Program-made: the position numbers and the translations under genes | In this document: positions 1 through 8,976 of the stretch, piece by piece | Layout of the letters: each line of letters starts with the position of its first letter | Position numbering within the stretch: position 1 is the stretch's first letter | Source: Curtobacterium citreum | GTDB taxonomy: Bacteria > Actinomycetota > Actinomycetes > Actinomycetales > Microbacteriaceae | DNA: 64,000 nucleotides | Direction of reading: 5' to 3' | Assembly: GCF_006715175.1 (NCBI RefSeq) | Contig: NZ_VFMQ01000001.1 | Location: 3,286,001 to 3,350,000 of the forward strand | Notes under the pieces: model-generated | Told to the model about the DNA's origin: nothing | Database searches by the model: none | The model's input: only the letters and a program-made list of their open reading frames with translations

Positions 1-1688
1 TCGAACAGGCTCGACGCCTCGTGGCGCGCGATCGCCGCGTCGACCAGCCCCGCGAACAGCGGGTGGGCGTCCGTCGGCCGCGAGCGCAGCTCGGGGTGCG
101 CCTGCGTCGCGATGTAGAACGGGTGCACGTCGCGGGGCAGCTCGACGTACTCGACGAGCGTGCCGTCGGGCGAGGTGCCCGAGAACACCAGGCCGGCGTC
201 CGCGATCTGCTGACGGTAGGCGTTGTTCACCTCGTAGCGGTGACGGTGACGCTCCGACGCCTCGGACGCGCCGTACAGCTCCGCGGCGAGCGAGCCGTCG
301 GAGAAGTGCGCCGGGTACAGGCCCAGACGCATAGTGCCGCCGAGGTCGCCACCGGCGATGATGTCCACCTGCTCCGCCATGGTCGCGATGACCGGCGTCG
401 AGGTCTCCGGGTCGAACTCGGTGCTCGACGCGTCGGTCAGACCGGCCTCGTGGCGGGCGTACTCGATGACCATGCACTGCAGGCCGAGGCACAGGCCGAG
501 CGTCGGGATGCCCTGCTCACGCGCGAAGCGGAGCGCGCCGAGCTTGCCCTCGATGCCGCGCACGCCGAACCCGCCGGGCACGCAGATGCCGTCGACGTCC
601 CCGAGGTGCTTCGCAGCCCCCTCGGGCGTGGTGCAGTCGTCCGAGACGACCCACTTGAGCCGGACCTTGGCGCTGTGCGCGAAGCCGCCGGCGCGCAGGG
701 CCTCGGTCACCGACAGGTAGGCGTCGGGGAGGTCGATGTACTTGCCGACGAGGGCGATCGTGACCTCCTTCTTCGGCTCGTGCACGGCGTCGAGGACGGG
801 CTTCCACGCGGACCAGTCGACGTCGTGCGCGTCGAGCTTCAGCGCGTCGATGATCACCTGGTCGAGGCCCTGGTCGTGCAGCAGCGTCGGGAGGTCGTAG
901 ATCGACGGGACGTCGACGGCGTTCACCACGGCGTCCTCGTCCACGTCGCACATCAGCGCGATCTTGCGCTTGTTCGAGTCCGACACGGGGCGGTCGCTCC
1001 GGAGCACGAGCGCGTCCGGCTGGATGCCGATCGAGCGGAGCGCGGCGACGCTGTGCTGCGTCGGTTTGGTCTTCTGCTCGCCCGAGGCGCTCATGAACGG
1101 CACCAGCGAGACGTGCACGAAGAACACGTTGTTGCGGCCGAGCTCGTGGCGGACCTGGCGGGCCGACTCGATGAACGGCTGGGACTCGATGTCGCCGACC
1201 GTGCCGCCGACCTCGGTGATGATGACGTCGGGCTGCGGGTCGTTGTCGGCCTGCTCGCGCATCCGACGCTTGATCTCGTCGGTGATGTGCGGGATGACCT
1301 GGACCGTGTCGCCGAGGTACTCGCCGCGACGCTCCTTGGCGATGACCGTCGAGTAGACCTGGCCGGTCGTGACGTTCGCCGACTGCGACAGGTCGATGTC
1401 GAGGAAGCGCTCGTAGTGCCCGATGTCGAGGTCCGTCTCGGCGCCGTCGTCGGTCACGAAGACCTCGCCGTGCTGGAACGGGTTCATGGTGCCCGGGTCC
1501 ACGTTGAGGTACGGGTCGAGCTTCTGCATGACGACCTTGAGGCCGCGCGCCGTGAGCAGGTTGCCGAGGCTGGCCGCCGTCAGGCCCTTGCCCAGGGACG
1601 AGACGACCCCGCCGGTCACGAAGATCTGCTTCGTCACCTTCGGGGTCGCGTTCGAAGAATTGGTTCCGCCGCTTGAAGTGTCCGCCAC
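1..1688 (-). CDS. pyrG: CTP synthase (3' end outside window)
   Basis: Makes CTP from UTP, ATP and glutamine, the last step of de novo pyrimidine nucleotide synthesis in the cytosol. About 562 codons are visible, so only the extreme C-terminus is missing. The N-terminal synthetase half begins after a Ser/Asn-rich leader with [18 protein letters not shown], carrying the nucleotide-binding loop. The C-terminal class I glutaminase half shows GLCLGLQC with the nucleophile Cys near residue 400, and the HPE motif close to the window edge. The start is the GTG at 1688 (MADTSSGG...). The ATG ten bases upstream is in another frame. It follows recN on the same strand, separated by a 237-bp gap with a large palindrome, so it probably has its own promoter. 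Confidence 0.96.
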   Translation of the reverse strand, partial: MADTSSGGTNSSNATPKVTKQIFVTGGVVSSLGKGLTAASLGNLLTARGLKVVMQKLDPYLNVDPGTMNPFQHGEVFVTDDGAETDLDIGHYERFLDIDLSQSANVTTGQVYSTVIAKERRGEYLGDTVQVIPHITDEIKRRMREQADNDPQPDVIITEVGGTVGDIESQPFIESARQVRHELGRNNVFFVHVSLVPFMSASGEQKTKPTQHSVAALRSIGIQPDALVLRSDRPVSDSNKRKIALMCDVDEDAVVNAVDVPSIYDLPTLLHDQGLDQVIIDALKLDAHDVDWSAWKPVLDAVHEPKKEVTIALVGKYIDLPDAYLSVTEALRAGGFAHSAKVRLKWVVSDDCTTPEGAAKHLGDVDGICVPGGFGVRGIEGKLGALRFAREQGIPTLGLCLGLQCMVIEYARHEAGLTDASSTEFDPETSTPVIATMAEQVDIIAGGDLGGTMRLGLYPAHFSDGSLAAELYGASEASERHRHRYEVNNAYRQQIADAGLVFSGTSPDGTLVEYVELPRDVHPFYIATQAHPELRSRPTDAHPLFAGLVDAAIARHEASSLF

Positions 1689-1800
1689 GGGGTTCCATCG
1701 TACGTCAGAACTGCCGGGAGGCGCGACCCGCGTTCGCCGCGGGCGTTGCGCCCGCCGCGTGGCCGGGTCCACGGCGGGTGGCCGGTCTGCCGTTCCGCGG

Positions 1801-1862
1801 GACGCAACGTCGGCGGCTCCTCGCAGCGGTACAGCGCTGCGAGGAGCCGCCGACGTTGCGTC
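1801..1862. repeat. Perfect 28-bp inverted repeat (palindrome family copy 1)
   Basis: Two perfectly complementary 28-base arms (1801-1828 and 1835-1862) enclose a 6-base loop. The core CGCAACGTCGGCGG and the inner CTCGCAGCG recur at 41923-41994 and 61700-61773, so this is a dispersed family. It lies between the end of recN and the start of pyrG. It could act as a terminator for recN, but no T-run follows on either side, so an intergenic REP-type element is equally possible. The rest of the 1689-1925 gap shows nothing else I recognise. Confidence 0.85.
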
Positions 1863-1925
1863 GTGGAGACGGCGGTGTGGGACGGGCGCGAGGCGTGCCT
1901 CCGTGTCCGCGTCCGAGGCCGGGGA

Positions 1926-3620
1926 CTACGCGCGCTGGCCGGCGACGTCGAGGAGTTCCCGCGCGTGCTCCATGCCGCTCGCGCTGTCGCCGAGCCCGGA
2001 GAGCAGCCGAGCCATCTCCTGCAGCCGTTCCTCGCCCTCGAGCCGTCGCACGCTCGACGAGGTCACCGCACCGCTGGCGTCCTTCACGACGTTCAGGTGG
2101 TTGTTCGCGAACGCGGCCACCTGCGCCAGGTGGGTGACGACGATGACCTGCGTGCGCTCTGCGAGCTTGGCGAGGCGCCGACCGATCTCGATCGCCGCGG
2201 CACCGCCGACGCCCGCGTCGACCTCGTCGAAGACGAACGTCGGGACCGTCGTGCTGCCGGCCATGACGACCTCGATCGCGAGCATCACGCGGGAGAGCTC
2301 ACCACCGGAGGCGCCCTTGCCGATCGGCCGCGGGTCCGTGCCGGAGTGCGGCTGCAGCAGGATCGCGACCTGGTCGCGCCCGTGCCGGCGGTACTCGCCG
2401 CCGTCGGTGACCTCGACCACCAGTGTGGCACCGGCCATCGCGAGGGTCTTGAGCTCGGCGGTGACCCGCTTCGCGAGGTCAGCCGCCGCCTTCGCCCGCG
2501 CGGCCGTGAGGGTCGTCGCGGCCTGCTCCAGCGCCTGCTCGTCGTGTTCGACGGCCTGCTGCAGCGCGACGATGCGGTCGTCGTCGCCGTCGAGCTCGAG
2601 CAGCCGGTCGCTCGCCCGCTGCCCGTACGCGATGACGTCGTCGACGGTGTCGCCGTACTTGCGCGTGAGCCCCGCGAGGAGCGCCCGTCGTTCGTTGATG
2701 AGCTCGAGGTCGTGCCCGGCGTCCGGTTCGAGCGAACCGAGGTAGCTCGACAGGGATGCCGACGCCTCGGCCGCCTGGATGCCGAGCTCGGTGAGCTGCT
2801 CGAGCACCGGCTGCAGGGCCGCGTCGGAGCCGGCCACCCGCTCGATCGCGCGGCGGGCCGACTCGACCAGGCCGACGACGTCCGGGCTGTCGTCGAGGGA
2901 CTCGCTCGACAGCGCCTCGTGCGCGAGACCGGCGGACAGCCGCAGGTCCTCGAGGTTCCCGAGGCGCTCGGCACGCTCGGCGAGTTCGGCGTCCTCGCCC
3001 GGCTGTGGGTCGGCGGCCTCGATCTCGGCCGAGGCCGCGCGGATCCGCTCGGCTTCGGCGACGCGGTCGTCCCGGTCCCGCACGAGGGTCTCGAGCTCGC
3101 CGGTGTGGGCCTGCCACGTGTCGTACGCCGCGACGTAGGCGTCGAGGGCGCGCTGCACGGCCCGACCGCCGAAGCCGTCGAGCGCGGCGCGCTGGGCGCT
3201 CGACGAGGTCAGGCGGATCTGGTCGGACTGCCCGTGCACCGTGACGAGCTGGTCGGCGAGTTCGCCGAGCACCGCGACCGGGGCGCTGCGGCCACCGACC
3301 GTGGCGCGGCTGCGGCCCTCCGCGGACACCGTGCGGGTGAGGATGAGCTCGCCGTCCTCGACGGTCCCGCCGGCGTCCTCGACGCGTTCGGCCACGGCGT
3401 CGTGCTCCGGCACGTGCCAACGCCCCTCGACCACGGCGCTCGGGGCACCGCGACGGACCGAGCCCGCGTCCGCACGCGCGCCGAGCAGGAGTCCGAGCGC
3501 GGTGACGATCATCGTCTTGCCCGCACCGGTCTCCCCCGTGACGACCGTGAAGCCCGGGCCGAGCTCGAGTGTGGTCTCACCGATCACGCCGAGGTCGGAG
3601 ATGACGATCTCCTCGATCAT
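1926..3620 (-). CDS. recN: DNA repair protein RecN
   Basis: SMC-like ATPase that works early in recombinational repair of double-strand breaks. It has 564 residues, normal for the family. The N-terminal half-ATPase starts MIEEIVISDLGVIGE and carries Walker A (TGETGAGKT) near residue 30. A long Ala/Glu/Arg-rich coiled-coil region fills the middle. The C-terminal half has the ABC signature (GASGGELSRVM) and Walker B (FVFDEVDAGVGG). The ATG at 3620 was chosen because the ORF upstream of it is nadK sequence in another frame and because ATGA overlaps the nadK stop, implying translational coupling. The order tlyA-nadK-recN is widely conserved in Actinobacteria. Confidence 0.96.
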   Translation of the reverse strand: MIEEIVISDLGVIGETTLELGPGFTVVTGETGAGKTMIVTALGLLLGARADAGSVRRGAPSAVVEGRWHVPEHDAVAERVEDAGGTVEDGELILTRTVSAEGRSRATVGGRSAPVAVLGELADQLVTVHGQSDQIRLTSSSAQRAALDGFGGRAVQRALDAYVAAYDTWQAHTGELETLVRDRDDRVAEAERIRAASAEIEAADPQPGEDAELAERAERLGNLEDLRLSAGLAHEALSSESLDDSPDVVGLVESARRAIERVAGSDAALQPVLEQLTELGIQAAEASASLSSYLGSLEPDAGHDLELINERRALLAGLTRKYGDTVDDVIAYGQRASDRLLELDGDDDRIVALQQAVEHDEQALEQAATTLTAARAKAAADLAKRVTAELKTLAMAGATLVVEVTDGGEYRRHGRDQVAILLQPHSGTDPRPIGKGASGGELSRVMLAIEVVMAGSTTVPTFVFDEVDAGVGGAAAIEIGRRLAKLAERTQVIVVTHLAQVAAFANNHLNVVKDASGAVTSSSVRRLEGEERLQEMARLLSGLGDSASGMEHARELLDVAGQRA

Positions 3621-4534
3621 GCGTCGTCCTCGGTCGCCGGCCCGCGCCACCCGGCGACGGGCAGTTGGAACTTCGCCACGAGGCGGTCGGTGAACGGGGC
3701 GTCCTTGAGCCGTGCGACGCGCACCGGGTCGGGCGAGCGACGGACCTCGACCCGGGCGCCCGGCGGCAGGTCGTGGGTGCGGCGGCCGTCGCACCAGAGC
3801 ACACCGACGCCGCTCGTTCGGCGCAGGACCTCGACCGCGAGCACGCGGTCGGGGCCGACGACGATCGGCCGCGAGAACAGGGCGTGGGCACTGAGCGGCA
3901 CCATCAGGAGCGCGTCGACGTCCGGCCAGACGACCGGGCCGCCGCCGGAGAACGAGTACGCGGTCGAACCGGTCGGGGTCGAGACGACCACCCCGTCGCA
4001 GCCGAACGAGGACAGCGGGCGGCCGTCGACCTCCGTCACGACCTCGAGCATGCGCTCGCGCGATGCCTTCTCGATGGTGGCCTCGTTGAGGGCCCAGGAC
4101 GAGTACACGACCTCGTGCCCGACGACCACGTCGACCTGCAGGGTGACGCGTTCCTCGACCTTGTAGTCGCCGGACAACGCCCGCTCGACCGTGGCGCGCA
4201 GTCCGTCGCGCTCGCTCTCGGCCAGGAACCCGACGTGCCCGAGGTTGACGCCGACGATCGGCGCCCCCGTCCCACGGACGAGTTCGGCCGCACGGAGGAT
4301 CGTGCCGTCCCCGCCGAGCACGATGACGATCTCGAGCTGGTCGGCCTGCACGTCGACGTTCAGGATGTCGACCTGCCCGACGGACGCCTCGGCGCGCCGG
4401 ACGTCGGCGTACTCGTCGAAGGGCATCACCGGGACGAGCCCTGCCGCGTGGAGGAGGTCGCAGACCTCGACGGCGGCTTCGATGGAGTCCTGGCGACCCG
4501 TGTGGGAGACGAGCAGGATGTGCCGGTCGCTCAT
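3617..4534 (-). CDS. nadK: NAD kinase
   Basis: Phosphorylates NAD to NADP in the cytosol. It has 305 residues, the usual size. The diagnostic GGDGT motif (VLGGDGTILRAAE) is present, followed by the NEA segment (ALNEATIEKAS) and the Gly-rich stretch TPTGSTAYSFSGGG that binds substrate. Start MSDRHILLVSHTGR at 4534. The ATG overlaps the tlyA stop by four bases, and its own stop overlaps the recN start, so tlyA-nadK-recN read as one coupled unit. No unusual residues were seen. Confidence 0.96.
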   Translation of the reverse strand: MSDRHILLVSHTGRQDSIEAAVEVCDLLHAAGLVPVMPFDEYADVRRAEASVGQVDILNVDVQADQLEIVIVLGGDGTILRAAELVRGTGAPIVGVNLGHVGFLAESERDGLRATVERALSGDYKVEERVTLQVDVVVGHEVVYSSWALNEATIEKASRERMLEVVTEVDGRPLSSFGCDGVVVSTPTGSTAYSFSGGGPVVWPDVDALLMVPLSAHALFSRPIVVGPDRVLAVEVLRRTSGVGVLWCDGRRTHDLPPGARVEVRRSPDPVRVARLKDAPFTDRLVAKFQLPVAGWRGPATEDDA

Positions 4535-5361
4535 GCAGCCCCTTCGGTCAGTTCGATCGCCCGACCGATCCACGCTGTCGGGTTCCCCCATTCTGTCGGA
4601 TCGCCACCGACACGACGCTGGAAGCGCGCGAGGTACTCGTGGTTCCCGTGCGTCCCGACGATGGGTGAGGCGGCGAGGCCGGTGGTTCCGAGGCCAGCGT
4701 CCCACGCCGACCAGAGGACGTTCATGAGCGCGTCGTTCCGCAGCCCGGCGTCCCGCACGATGCCCTCGCGGACACCGCCGCGGCCGACCTCGAACTGCGG
4801 CTTCACGAGCAGCACGAAGTCGTCAGCCGGCACCGCCTCGGCCAGCACGGGGAGCACCAGCCGAAGTGAGATGAAGGACAGGTCCCCCACGACCAGGCTC
4901 GTGTCGGCGGCTTCGGGGTCGAGTGCCGCGTAGTCCTCGGCGGTGAGTTCCCGCGCGTTCGTCCCCTCCACCACGCGTACGCGCTCGTCGAGGGCCAGGA
5001 CCGGGTCGAGCTGCCCGTGTCCGACGTCGAGCGCCACGACACGGCGGGCGCCCCGGTGCAGGAGGACCTGCGTGAAGCCGCCCGTGCTCGCGCCGACGTC
5101 GAGCACGACCCGGTCAGCGGGGTCGACGGCGAACTCGTCGAGCGCGCGGACGAGCTTGAGGGCCGCACGCGAGACCCACTCGTCCTCGGTGTCCACCACG
5201 ATCTCCGCGTCCGGGTCGGCCGGCGTGGAGGGCTTCACGACCGCGGCGCCCGCCACCGTCACCCGTCCGGCCTGGATGAGCTTCGCAGCCGCCGTCCGGG
5301 AGCGCGCCAGACCGCGGGCTGCCAGGAGTGCGTCGAGCCGGACCGGAGCGGTCTCAGGCAC
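4531..5361 (-). CDS. tlyA: TlyA-family rRNA 2'-O-methyltransferase
   Basis: S-adenosylmethionine-dependent methyltransferase. Known TlyA proteins methylate 2'-O positions in 16S and 23S rRNA and sensitise mycobacteria to capreomycin. It has 276 residues: an N-terminal S4 RNA-binding domain (RLDALLAARGLARSR, about residues 6-65), then an FtsJ-like fold with the SAM motif LDVGASTGGFTQVLL, DLSFISLRL and VKPQFEVG. The GTG start at 5361 (VPETAPVRLD) overlaps the stop of the upstream small ORF by eight bases. The much longer open frame upstream is a shadow of the repeat protein. Older annotations call this family hemolysin A. Confidence 0.93.
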   Translation of the reverse strand: MPETAPVRLDALLAARGLARSRTAAAKLIQAGRVTVAGAAVVKPSTPADPDAEIVVDTEDEWVSRAALKLVRALDEFAVDPADRVVLDVGASTGGFTQVLLHRGARRVVALDVGHGQLDPVLALDERVRVVEGTNARELTAEDYAALDPEAADTSLVVGDLSFISLRLVLPVLAEAVPADDFVLLVKPQFEVGRGGVREGIVRDAGLRNDALMNVLWSAWDAGLGTTGLAASPIVGTHGNHEYLARFQRRVGGDPTEWGNPTAWIGRAIELTEGAA

Positions 5362-5746
5362 GCGGCACCTGCTGCCCGCTCTCGAGCCGGGTGCGGAGTT
5401 CGTCGTGCATGGCCGCGAAGGCGTCAGCACGTTCCTCGAGCGGCAGCGACTCTGCCCGGGCCGTCCGCGCCGCGACGTCGTCCGGCTCGGCACCCTGCTG
5501 TGCGGTGCCCGGTTCCTGAGCACTGCCCGGTCCCTGAGCACTGCCCGGTCCCTGAGCACTGCCCGGTCCCTGAGCACTGCCCGGTCCCTGAGCACTGCCC
5601 GGTCCCTGAGCGGTGCCCGGTTCGTGCGCGCTGCCCGGTTCCGCGCCGTGCCGGGCGGGGCCCGGCTTCGGCATCGCTTGGGCGGCACCCGGCACCGGGA
5701 TCGGCTGGGCGGTGCCCGGCTCGGGTCCCGGCTCGTGGTTCGACAC
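5354..5746 (-). CDS. Small protein with PGSAQG repeats, function unknown
   Basis: 130 residues from a GTG start (MSNHEPGPEPG). The N-terminal two thirds are Pro/Gly/Ala/Gln-rich low complexity with hexapeptide repeats (PGSAQG), encoded by five identical 18-bp units. The C-terminal 40 residues are a charged, helix-like segment (LPLEERADAFAAMHDELR) that looks like the conserved part. No signal peptide or membrane segment is present. It starts 10 bp after the HAD gene and overlaps tlyA, so it belongs to the same transcript. I recall small proteins with a similar C-terminus at this place in related actinobacteria, but not a function. Confidence 0.75.
   Translation of the reverse strand: MSNHEPGPEPGTAQPIPVPGAAQAMPKPGPARHGAEPGSAHEPGTAQGPGSAQGPGSAQGPGSAQGPGSAQGPGSAQEPGTAQQGAEPDDVAARTARAESLPLEERADAFAAMHDELRTRLESGQQVPRA
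5499..5642. repeat. 18-bp tandem repeat inside a coding region
   Basis: Eight consecutive 18-base units of the type TGAGCACTGCCCGGTCCC. The five from 5517 to 5606 are identical, and one unit before and two after are diverged. The unit is a multiple of three, so length changes keep the small protein in frame (each unit adds six residues). Identity of neighbouring units suggests recent expansion by slippage or unequal recombination. Confidence 0.95.
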
Positions 5747-5756
5747 GTCGGTCAGG

Positions 5757-6734
5757 CTACTCGCCGCCGTACAGCTTCGGATCCACGTCGAGGCCGTAGA
5801 TGGCCAGTCCGGACTCCCAGATCAGTGCGGCACCGGCACGCAGTCGATCGATGGCGGTCCCACCGTCGAGGACACGGACCCGGTGCCCGTGCATGGCCAC
5901 CGTCGCGTCGCCGACCGTCACGTACCGGGTGCCGTCGGCGTCCTCGCGCCGGAGCGTCACCGGGTAGGGCTCCGACAGTCCGCGGAGGTCCTCGAGCAGG
6001 AACGTCGGCCGCGACCGGACGTCCGCCGCGAGCACCTGCTTCGCCTGGTCGATGCCGGTCAGGACGAGCACGCTCGAGATGCCGGCGTCGTTCGCGCCCT
6101 TGATGTCGGTGTCGAGCCGGTCCCCGACGAACAGCGGGTGCTCCCCGCCGAAGCGGGCCAGGGCAGCGTCGAAGATCGGGCGCTCGGGCTTCCCCGCCAC
6201 GACCGGCATCCGACCGACGGCCTGGTGCACGGCGGACACGAGCGTGCCGTTGCCGGGCGCGATCCCGCGCTCGACCGGGATCGACCAGTCCATGTTCGTC
6301 GCGACCCACGGCACGTCGGGGTCAGCGAGCGCGAAGGCGGCTTCGGCCAGGTGCGTCCAGCCGAGGTCCGGCGAGAACCCCTGGATGACCGCGGCCGGCG
6401 CGTCCTCGGCGCTCGACGTCACCGTGAAGCCGGCGGCCTCGACGATGCTCGTCAGACCGAGCCCGCCGGTCACGAGGACCGTCGACCCGGCCGGCACGAG
6501 CGTCTCGAGCAGTCGGACGCCAGCCTGCGACGAGGTGACGACGTCGTCGGCACCGACCACGAGCCCGAAGCGCTCGAGGTGCTCCGCCACGTCGACCGGG
6601 CGACGGGACGCGTTGTTCGTGATGTAGCCGACGCGTGCCGAGAGCGACGCCCGCGTCAGGGCCTCCACCGCGTGCGGGATCGCGTTGCGTCCGCGGTAGA
6701 CCACGCCGTCGAGGTCGGTGAGGACGACGTCCAC
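5757..6734 (-). CDS. HAD-superfamily phosphatase, NagD/PGP-like
   Basis: Predicted Mg-dependent sugar-phosphate or nitrophenyl-phosphate phosphatase with a type IIA cap. It has about 325 residues. Motif I is LTDLDGVVYRG at the very start, motif II sits in YITNNASR, motif III Lys in VAGKPERPIF, and motif IV in FVGDRLDTDIKGAND. Cap-region sequence continues to the C-terminus. The start is uncertain: the GTG at 6734 directly precedes motif I and lies 28 bp after the upstream stop, but its ribosome site is weak. It is co-directional with the repeat protein upstream and the small protein downstream. Substrate cannot be read from sequence. Confidence 0.88.
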   Translation of the reverse strand: MDVVLTDLDGVVYRGRNAIPHAVEALTRASLSARVGYITNNASRRPVDVAEHLERFGLVVGADDVVTSSQAGVRLLETLVPAGSTVLVTGGLGLTSIVEAAGFTVTSSAEDAPAAVIQGFSPDLGWTHLAEAAFALADPDVPWVATNMDWSIPVERGIAPGNGTLVSAVHQAVGRMPVVAGKPERPIFDAALARFGGEHPLFVGDRLDTDIKGANDAGISSVLVLTGIDQAKQVLAADVRSRPTFLLEDLRGLSEPYPVTLRREDADGTRYVTVGDATVAMHGHRVRVLDGGTAIDRLRAGAALIWESGLAIYGLDVDPKLYGGE

Positions 6735-6762
6735 ACCGTCCGTCGGCGGCGTCGGCCGTGCC

Positions 6763-8628
6763 TCAGTCGGCTGCGGATCCCTCGACGTCGCGGGGGTTGT
6801 CGTCGTCGATCTCGCCGAGCTCGTCGTCGGGATCGTCGAGCTCGGCGGTGTCGCCGCCGAGCTGGTCGGCGTCGTCACGCTCGTCGGTGTCGTCCCCGAG
6901 CTGCTCGGTGTCGTCGATCCCGCCGGCGCCGTGCTCGTCGTGTCCTTCGACTTCTTCCTCGACCACATCAACCGTCTCCCATGCGTTGTCGTCGGCCGCT
7001 TCCTCGAGCGCAGCGGCGGCGCGGTCGACCCGCGCCCACCACTCGTCGGCCTCGTCCTGGCGGCCGAGCTCCTCGAGCGTGGCCGCGTAAGCACTGTAGA
7101 GCGCCGGTGACCAGCTGTAGGCCGTGCTCGGGTCGAGCTGTGGAATCTCCAGCTCGCCGAGCGCGGCTGTGGGGTTCCCGAGGTCGAGTCGTGCACCCGA
7201 CATCGCGATCGCGAGCTCCACCTGCACCGGCGTCTCCAGTGCTGCGCGGTCCACCGAACGCCCGAGTTCGAGCGCGCGCTCCGGACGGCCGAGTCCCCGC
7301 TCGCAGTCAACCATCATCGGCAGCTGGTCGTTCCGCCCCGAGATCCGACGGTAGGTCCGCAGCTCACGGAGGGCCGTCGCGAAGTCACCGGTCCGGTAGG
7401 CCGTGATCGCAGCGGTCTCGCGGACGACCGCGACACGTCCGGCTCGACGTGCGGCACTCAGCGCGTGGAGGTTGGCCGTCTCCGGGTCCTCGTCCACGAG
7501 CAGCGCCGCCATGACGAGGTGCTTCGCGACCCACTCGGCGTTGTCCTTGCTGAGCGTCTTGAGCTCGGCACGCGCCGCGGGGTCGAGGTCGCGTGCACTG
7601 ACGCTCTCGTCGATCTCCGGGTCGTCGTGCCGCGGGCGGATCGAACGCGTGCCGTACGGGTCGCGGTCTTCCCAGTCGTCACGGGCGGCCTCGCCGAACC
7701 TGGCGCCGGCGTGACGGCTGCCGTCCCCGAAGCGCGGACGGTCGCCGCCGCGGTCGTCGCGACGGGGGCGGTCGTCGCCACCACGGAACGAGCGGTCGCC
7801 ATCGCGCTGCGGACGACGGTCGTCACCACCACGGAACGGCCGGTCGCCATCGCGCTGCGGACGACGGTCGTCACCACCACGGAACGGCCGGTCGCCATCG
7901 CGCTGCAGACGACGATCATCGCCACCACGGAACGGCCGGTCGCCATCGCGCTGCGGACGACGATCATCGCCAGCACGGAACGGCCGGTCACCACCACGGA
8001 ACGCACGGTCGCCATCACGCTGCGGGCGACGATCATCACCACCGTGGAACGGCCGACGCTCACCGTCACGCTGCGGACGACGCTCATCACCTCCACGGAA
8101 CGGACGGTGACCATCACGCTGCGGACGACGGTCATCGTTCCCCCGGAACGGCCGGTCACCACCACGGAACGCACGGTCGCCATCACGCTGCGGGCGACGA
8201 TCGTCACCCCCGCGGAACGGCCGACGCTCACCGTCTCGCTGCGGACGACGGTCATCCCCGCCGCGGAACGGACGGTCGCCATCCCGGCGCGGTCGGTCGG
8301 TGCGGTCGCCGCGGTCGGCGCCACGGGGCCCGTCCCCACGGGGCGGACGCGCCCCGTCACGCTCGCCGCGCCACGCGGGGCGCCGCCCACCGTCCCGGAC
8401 CGAACGGTCGCCGTCGCGGAAGGACCGACCGCCCGAGCCGCCGGCCGGACGATCGCCGTCGCGAGACCCACGGTCACCCTCACGCCGCTCGAAGTCACGC
8501 GGGCCCGAAGCCCAGCGATCTCCGGAGCCACGGGGTCCGTTGTCCCGACGAGGACCACGGCCACGACCGTTGTCGGGACGGCCCGTACGATCCCCGTCGT
8601 TGCGTCGCTGCTCGTCGTCGTTCGCCAC
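6763..8628 (-). CDS. Arg/Gly/Asp-rich repeat protein with helical (TPR-like) C-terminal domain
   Basis: 621 residues from a GTG at 8628 with a clear GAGGAG site about 8 bases upstream. Residues about 1-330 are extreme low complexity: roughly ten units of a PQRDGDRPFRGGDDRR type, giving an RG/RD-rich, intrinsically disordered tract. Residues about 370-570 form a helical, tetratricopeptide-like domain (ETANLHALSAARRAGR, GDFATALRELRTYRR, LGRPERALELGR). The last 50 residues are very acidic. Basic N-terminus plus acidic tail suggests RNA or ribosome contact, but that is inference. In related actinobacteria a TPR protein often stands upstream of the HAD phosphatase and tlyA. It is first in the block read towards recN. 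Confidence 0.85.
   Translation of the reverse strand: MANDDEQRRNDGDRTGRPDNGRGRGPRRDNGPRGSGDRWASGPRDFERREGDRGSRDGDRPAGGSGGRSFRDGDRSVRDGGRRPAWRGERDGARPPRGDGPRGADRGDRTDRPRRDGDRPFRGGDDRRPQRDGERRPFRGGDDRRPQRDGDRAFRGGDRPFRGNDDRRPQRDGHRPFRGGDERRPQRDGERRPFHGGDDRRPQRDGDRAFRGGDRPFRAGDDRRPQRDGDRPFRGGDDRRLQRDGDRPFRGGDDRRPQRDGDRPFRGGDDRRPQRDGDRSFRGGDDRPRRDDRGGDRPRFGDGSRHAGARFGEAARDDWEDRDPYGTRSIRPRHDDPEIDESVSARDLDPAARAELKTLSKDNAEWVAKHLVMAALLVDEDPETANLHALSAARRAGRVAVVRETAAITAYRTGDFATALRELRTYRRISGRNDQLPMMVDCERGLGRPERALELGRSVDRAALETPVQVELAIAMSGARLDLGNPTAALGELEIPQLDPSTAYSWSPALYSAYAATLEELGRQDEADEWWARVDRAAAALEEAADDNAWETVDVVEEEVEGHDEHGAGGIDDTEQLGDDTDERDDADQLGGDTAELDDPDDELGEIDDDNPRDVEGSAAD
7780..8300. repeat. Degenerate tandem repeat encoding the RDG-rich tract
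   Basis: About ten imperfect units of roughly 45-70 bases built on the 15-mer CATCGCGCTGCGGAC followed by GACGGTCGTC and a CACGGAACGG block. They encode the Arg/Gly/Asp repeats of the protein above. Unit lengths are multiples of three and differences are mostly synonymous or R/D/G-preserving. The units abut without spacers, which excludes CRISPR. Confidence 0.9.
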
Positions 8629-8775
8629 CGTTGCTCCTCGTTGCGTGCCCGGGCCCGAGGCCCTGGGAATCGTCCACTGTGTCGTTGTGTGTACAGGCGC
8701 TGCCGGTCGGGCCGCCGCACCGTCCCAGTCCATCACGAACCGGCCGGTGAGTCGAGCGACCTGCAGCAGAAACAG

Positions 8776-8845
8776 ATGTGGCCACCGGCCTCCCGAGAAC
8801 GAGGGTCTCCCCTACGAGTTCTCGATGGAGGGCCGATGGCCACAT
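8776..8845 (-). terminator. Long hairpin after rRNA operon 1
   Basis: An imperfect inverted repeat with arms about 26-28 bases long: 8776-8801 beginning ATGTGGCCACCGGCC, and 8818-8845 ending GATGGCCACAT. The loop is about 16 bases. It lies immediately after the 5S gene of the downstream operon and before the repeat-protein gene on the same strand. This is the right place to stop rRNA transcription from entering the tlyA block. The remainder of 8629-8850 must also hold the promoter of the repeat-protein gene, but I see no clear box. Confidence 0.7.
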
Positions 8846-8859
8846 CACTTACGTTGAGT

Positions 8860-8976
8860 CCGGCGGCGTCCTACTCTCCCACAAGGTCCCCCTTGCAGTA
8901 CCATCGGCGCTGAGAGGCTTAGCTTCCGGGTTCGGAATGTGACCGGGCGTTTCCCTCTCGCTATGACCACCGGAAC
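8860..8976 (-). rRNA. rrf: 5S ribosomal RNA, operon 1
   Basis: On the minus strand the gene reads GTTCCGGTGGTCATAGCG at the 5' end and ends in the complementary GACGCCGCCGGA segment. The conserved CCGAACCCGGAAGCTAAG loop is in the middle. Length about 117. Identical to the copy at 15812-15928. Ends are placed by helix I pairing and may be off by a few bases. Confidence 0.95.

Noticed and set aside
517..1698. Minus-strand ORF starting [18 protein letters not shown] over the pyrG start
   Set aside because: It is in a different frame from CTP synthase, and the pyrG frame has full family motifs from its GTG start.
7780..8300. Possible CRISPR array
   Set aside because: Units abut without unique spacers, vary in length by multiples of three and encode a continuous protein repeat.
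7465..8913. Plus-strand ORF with TTERPVAIALRTT-type repeats
   Set aside because: It mirrors the RDG repeat gene on the other strand, which has a proper ribosome site and a folded C-terminal domain. The repeats are the reverse reading.
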